Positions 61,204-64,000 of a stretch of 64,000 bases of DNA are shown in pieces. Both the position numbers and the translations under genes were made by a program. Source of the stretch: Bdellovibrionales bacterium. GTDB taxonomy: Bacteria; Bdellovibrionota; UBA1018. The stretch is taken from NCBI GenBank assembly GCA_947380295.1, contig CANCQK010000001.1, positions 274,144-338,143 on the forward strand, in the 5' to 3' direction. The notes under the pieces were generated by a model, which made no database searches, was not told the DNA's origin, and saw nothing but the letters and a program-made list of their open reading frames with translations. How positions within the stretch are numbered: position 1 is the stretch's first letter; each line of letters begins with the position of its first letter.

Positions 61204-62271
61204 ATGGTTTTTCGCAGTTTGATCTGGGGCAGTGGGTTAGTTGTGATGAGTTTTTTCGCTATCTTGGGCGGATGTACTTCGAAGAAAGCCTCTGGGTTAT
61301 CGAATACCCGATTTGTAAACTTGGCTATTTGGTCCAACTATATTCCTCAAGAATTGATCCGCGAGTTTGAGCAAAAGCAGGGAGTTCAGATTCGCGTGTC
61401 TAATTACTCCTCTAATGAGGAGTTGATGGCTAAGTTACAGACGGGGGCGTCTGAGTATGATGTGATTGTCCCGTCAGACTATATGGTTTTTGCGATGATT
61501 CAGTTGGGCTTACTCAAAGAGTTGGATTACGCCCTTCTGAAAAATACAAAATCACTCGATCCCAGATTTTTGAAAAAATCATATGATCCGGAGAATCAGT
61601 ACTCACTTCCTTACGACTGGGGCACTACTGGGATTGCGATCGATCACTCTCAATATCCTGGGATGATTCAAACCTGGAAGGAGCTTTTTGAGAAGCCCGA
61701 TTTAGCAGGAAAAATCTCGCTCTTGGATGATTCTCGTGAGGTGATTGGAGCAGCTCTGAAATCCTTGGGCTACAGCTTGAACTCTGCTGATCCTGTTCAA
61801 CTGAATCAAGCCAAAGAACTGCTTTTTAAATCCAAGACTCGAGTGAAAGCTTTCACCTCGGAGCCACTCACCCCTCTTTTAAGTCGAGAGATCGCCGTTG
61901 CTCAGATCTTTATGAGCGATGCGCTTCAGGCTCGAGCGATGCGGGGGGGAGATATTGAGTACCTAGTCCCCAAAGAGGGAGGGACGCTTTGGATTGATCA
62001 TCTTGCGATTCCCAAAAATGCCAAACATTTGAAAGAGGCTTATCTCTTGGTAGATTTTCTCTTGGAGCCTAAATCGAATGCCGAGACGGTGAAGCGAGTT
62101 TGGGTGGGTCCCGCAAATCGGGATGCTGCTCAGCTTTTGCCGAGCGAACTCCGTAGGAATTTCTTGCTTTTCCCTCCCTCTGCCTTTTTTTCTAGGTGCG
62201 AAATGATCCAGGATTTGGGGCCAGCTCTGGCTGTTTGGGATCGCCTCTGGACTGAATTTAAAGCCCAATAA
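61204..62271 (+). CDS. PotD-like polyamine-binding lipoprotein
   Basis: A 355-residue substrate-binding lipoprotein with lipobox L-G-G-C near residue 24. N-L-A-I-W-S-N-Y-I-P, F-E-Q-K-Q-G-V-Q-I-R-V and Y-D-V-I-V-P-S-D-Y-M (about 96-105) are typical of spermidine/putrescine-binding PotD. L-P-Y-D-W-G-T-T-G-I follows. No transporter genes (potABC) are adjacent, so it is an orphan receptor, or its partners lie elsewhere. In some bacteria polyamine-binding proteins control surface or biofilm behaviour. Confidence 0.85.
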   Translation: MVFRSLIWGSGLVVMSFFAILGGCTSKKASGLSNTRFVNLAIWSNYIPQELIREFEQKQGVQIRVSNYSSNEELMAKLQTGASEYDVIVPSDYMVFAMIQLGLLKELDYALLKNTKSLDPRFLKKSYDPENQYSLPYDWGTTGIAIDHSQYPGMIQTWKELFEKPDLAGKISLLDDSREVIGAALKSLGYSLNSADPVQLNQAKELLFKSKTRVKAFTSEPLTPLLSREIAVAQIFMSDALQARAMRGGDIEYLVPKEGGTLWIDHLAIPKNAKHLKEAYLLVDFLLEPKSNAETVKRVWVGPANRDAAQLLPSELRRNFLLFPPSAFFSRCEMIQDLGPALAVWDRLWTEFKAQ

Positions 62272-62383
62272 AGTTCAAGATTCCTATTTATTTCAGTCAC
62301 TTCAAAAAGTTGATTTTTTGAATCAAACTAAAGTCAGACTAATTTGATAGTGTATAAGTAATTGAATTCAAACGAAAATTTTT

Positions 62384-62410
62384 TAAAGTCGGCAAAAATT
62401 GCTCCGATGA
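62384..62410 (+). promoter_or_regulatory. Sigma-28 (FliA)-type promoter of flagellin
   Basis: TAAAGTCG (62384-62391), an 11-base spacer, then TCCGATGA (62403-62410) closely fit the flagellar sigma-28 consensus TAAAGTTT-N11-GCCGATAA. It lies about 80 bases upstream of the flagellin start. This predicts late-class flagellar expression of this gene. Confidence 0.75.
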
Positions 62411-62466
62411 GTCCTTTGTAGGTCATGCATGGAATGCCCACCTACTCACTCAAGGAGGAATAAAAA

Positions 62467-62487
62467 ATGACATTACCAGGAGGATAA
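62467..62487 (+). CDS. Six-codon leader ORF before flagellin
   Basis: ATG 62467 reads M-T-L-P-G-G and stops at TAA 62485-62487, one base before the flagellin ATG. It has its own strong ribosome site AAGGAGG (62452-62458), while the flagellin site AGGAGG (62478-62483) lies within its codons. This could couple or gate flagellin translation. Confidence 0.45.
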   Translation: MTLPGG

Positions 62488-62488
62488 A

Positions 62489-63322
62489 ATGGGTTTACGT
62501 ATCAATACAAATATTCAATCGTTGACTGCACAGCGGAATTTGGCGACGAACGGAGAAAAGCAAAAGATGAGCTTGGATCGTCTTGCTTCCGGCCAAAGAA
62601 TTAATAAAGCAGGAGACGATGCTGCTGGCTTAGCAATCAGCGAAAAGTTGAAGGCCGAAATTCGAAGTATGAAACAGGCTCAACGAAATGCAAACGACGG
62701 TGTGAGCTTAATTCAAGTTGCTGAAGGCGCGATGAGCGAGGTCAGCAATATCTTAGTCCGACTCAGAGAGTTATCGATCCAATCCGCTTCCGATACGGTA
62801 GGCGATACGGAGCGAGGATTTCTGAATAAGGAAGTAGTGCAGCTGAAAGAAGAAATTCAGCGAATCACTAACTCGACCGAATACGACGGTACCAAACTTT
62901 TGGACGGAACCTCTCCGGTTCTTGAGTTCCAAGTAGGTACTAAAAACAACCCGATGAATGATCGTTTTGTTTTCGATACTCAATCACTCACTACTACGAT
63001 GAACGTTCTTGGGATTGAAGGTGTGACGGCTGATACCAAAGCCAATGCTCAGGCGAACTTGGGAATGCTGGATAATGCGATTCAGCACCTCAGCGGTAAT
63101 CGTTCGACCTTGGGTGCGCTCCAAAATCGCATGCAGTCGACCATCAACAATTTGGGCATCTACAAAGAAAACCTAGAAGCTGCGAACAGCCGAATTCGAG
63201 ATACCGATATGGCCGAAGAGTCCAGTGAGCTGACTAAAGCCAATATCTTGAACCAGGCTACCATGGCGGTTCTGGCTCAGGCGAATCAGACGCCCCAGTT
63301 GGCGCTTAAGCTTCTCAGCTAG
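62489..63322 (+). CDS. fliC: Flagellin
   Basis: A 277-residue flagellin with conserved D0/D1 ends and a minimal centre. The N terminus (M-G-L-R-I-N-T-N-I-Q-S-L-T-A-Q-R-N-L) and C terminus (S-R-I-R-D-T-D-M-A-E-E-S-S-E-L, ending L-A-L-K-L-L-S) form the filament core; the variable outer domain is almost absent. Bdellovibrio-type bacteria carry several such flagellins, often as unlinked genes. Expression is probably from the sigma-28-like promoter upstream. AGGAGG gives an excellent ribosome site. Confidence 0.96.
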   Translation: MGLRINTNIQSLTAQRNLATNGEKQKMSLDRLASGQRINKAGDDAAGLAISEKLKAEIRSMKQAQRNANDGVSLIQVAEGAMSEVSNILVRLRELSIQSASDTVGDTERGFLNKEVVQLKEEIQRITNSTEYDGTKLLDGTSPVLEFQVGTKNNPMNDRFVFDTQSLTTTMNVLGIEGVTADTKANAQANLGMLDNAIQHLSGNRSTLGALQNRMQSTINNLGIYKENLEAANSRIRDTDMAEESSELTKANILNQATMAVLAQANQTPQLALKLLS

Positions 63323-63349
63323 TCTTAGTTCTTGTTCTTTGGCAAAAAA

Positions 63350-63364
63350 GGCTCTATAAGAGCC
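63350..63364. terminator. Hairpin after flagellin
   Basis: GGCTCT (63350-63355) pairs with AGAGCC (63359-63364) around ATA, preceded by an A-run at 63344-63349. No T-tract follows on the plus strand, so it may be a 3' stability hairpin or partial terminator. The next small gene starts five bases later. Confidence 0.5.
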
Positions 63365-63368
63365 GTCT

Positions 63369-63530
63369 ATGTCAGAGACTACTGAAGCCTACTGTGTGAA
63401 GTGTAAAGCAAAACGTTCGATGAAGGACGGTCAGCGAGTGACCATGAAGAATGGTAAGGAAGCGATGCAGGGGAAGTGCGAAACCTGCGGCACGGGGATG
63501 TATAAAATCATGCCCAAGAAGTCTTCCTAA
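63369..63530 (+). CDS. DUF5679-like small zinc-ribbon protein
   Basis: A 53-residue protein (start M-S-E-T-T-E-A-Y-C-V-K-C-K). Two C-x2-C pairs (C-V-K-C near residue 9 and C-E-T-C near 40) make a zinc ribbon, with the K-N-G-K-E-A-M-Q-G-K and M-Y-K-I-M segments of the DUF5679 family. Its function is unknown; relatives are small conserved proteins of Chloroflexi and proteobacteria. It lies between flagellin and trmB on the same strand. Confidence 0.72.
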   Translation: MSETTEAYCVKCKAKRSMKDGQRVTMKNGKEAMQGKCETCGTGMYKIMPKKSS

Positions 63531-63562
63531 TTTGAATAGCGCGCAACTCGATTAGTTTTTTA

Positions 63563-64000
63563 ATGAGTGAAATTCGTTTTTTCCCTATTCAGCACCCTGA
63601 CTACCGGTATCCGGCGTCAAAGAATCCTTACTGGGGTAAGTTGCAAGGCCTGGGCAACCAGGTTTACAGCGACCAACAGACTGAAGATTTTCGAGGACGA
63701 ATCGGCCAGCTCTTCCCTCATGATCCACAGGGAGCACTTACTGTGGAAATTGGGTGTAATGCAGGTCACGTCATCGTCGAGTCGGCTCATCAGAATCCGG
63801 GGCAGAACTTTATCGGCATCGACTGGAAGTTTAAACCCATCTTCCGGGGTGTTGAGAAAGCTGCCAAAAAGGGCCTGAAAAACCTCGTGTTCTTCAGGGC
63901 TCATGCTGAACGACTCGCCTTTATGTTTGGCCCAGGTGAATTGGATCGACTGAATCTTTACTTTCCAGATCCGTGGGCTAAAAAAGCCCAGCTCAAAAAT
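63563..64000 (+). CDS. trmB: tRNA (guanine-N7-)-methyltransferase, truncated by window edge
   Basis: The first 146 codons of TrmB, which methylates G46 of tRNA using SAM. V-E-I-G-C-N-A-G-H (about 71-79) is the SAM-binding motif, F-I-G-I-D-W-K (about 94) follows, and L-N-L-Y-F-P-D-P-W-A-K-K-A is the family's catalytic signature (normally F-P-D-P-W-P-K-K). The reading frame stays open at the right edge, so only the C terminus is missing. ATG 63563 begins M-S-E-I-R-F-F. Confidence 0.88.
   Translation, partial: MSEIRFFPIQHPDYRYPASKNPYWGKLQGLGNQVYSDQQTEDFRGRIGQLFPHDPQGALTVEIGCNAGHVIVESAHQNPGQNFIGIDWKFKPIFRGVEKAAKKGLKNLVFFRAHAERLAFMFGPGELDRLNLYFPDPWAKKAQLKN

Overview
The window looks like a chromosomal segment of a Gram-negative, flagellated bacterium of the Bdellovibrionota/Oligoflexia type. 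This assignment is inferred, not proven. The grounds are an LPS-heptose pair (gmhA/hldA), many signal-peptide beta-barrel proteins, a MepA-like murein endopeptidase, a lipoprotein with a phage-tail-fibre S74 chaperone domain (a type used as prey-binding fibres in Bdellovibrio), a stand-alone FliG-like protein and an orphan flagellin gene with a sigma-28-like promoter. Gene density is high. Same-strand genes often overlap by ATGA/GTGA/TTGA, and many convergent pairs overlap at their 3' ends.

Layout. 0.2-8.9 kb: RDD membrane protein, Ntn-hydrolase, FliG-like protein, tRNA-Pro(UGG), gmhA/hldA, a YihY-type membrane protein, type II NADH dehydrogenase, thyA and folA. 8.9-23.4 kb: HTH regulator, metallo-beta-lactamase-fold hydrolase, KGG stress protein, patatin-like protein, ABC-F ATPase, HNH nuclease, SrkA-like kinase, MepA-like endopeptidase, aspA, response regulator, aspS, glpD, aldo/keto reductase and a CBS protein. 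23.4-29.8 kb: a minus-strand operon tmk-holB followed by an Mla-type lipid transporter with two different ATPases, two different permeases and one MCE protein, then a glycosyltransferase. 29.8-41.5 kb: outer-membrane protein, rpsO-pnp, a DUF234-type AAA ATPase behind a striking palindrome, an RpoH-like sigma factor, an AstE-like hydrolase, a beta-barrel, the S74 lipoprotein, a secreted sphingomyelinase-like EEP protein and a MazEF-type module.

41.5-46.6 kb is an accessory patch: a secreted FGE-domain protein, REP-like 29-bp repeats, decayed copies of the 3' end of the EEP gene, a second AAA ATPase (DUF4143 type) also preceded by inverted repeats, and two tandem beta-barrel paralogues. 46.7-53.1 kb returns to housekeeping genes (M16 peptidase, malic enzyme, RidA).

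The most interesting locus is 53.1-58.2 kb. It holds a CrtW-type ketolase on the minus strand, then an overlapping four-gene plus-strand operon (CruF-type hydratase, acyltransferase, CruG-type glycosyltransferase, Brp/Blh retinal-forming dioxygenase), then a convergent xanthorhodopsin-type proton pump. The pump carries the DTE motif, the retinal lysine and the helix-E glycine that lets a carotenoid antenna dock. Together these genes could make retinal, an acylated glycosyl keto-carotenoid resembling salinixanthin, and a rhodopsin able to use both. The early carotenoid genes (crtE/B/I/Y) are not in the window.

58.7-64 kb holds rpmB, a YdcF-like protein, rdgB, a lipoprotein, an orphan PotD-like lipoprotein, flagellin (with a six-codon leader ORF), a DUF5679-like zinc-ribbon protein and a trmB cut by the right edge.
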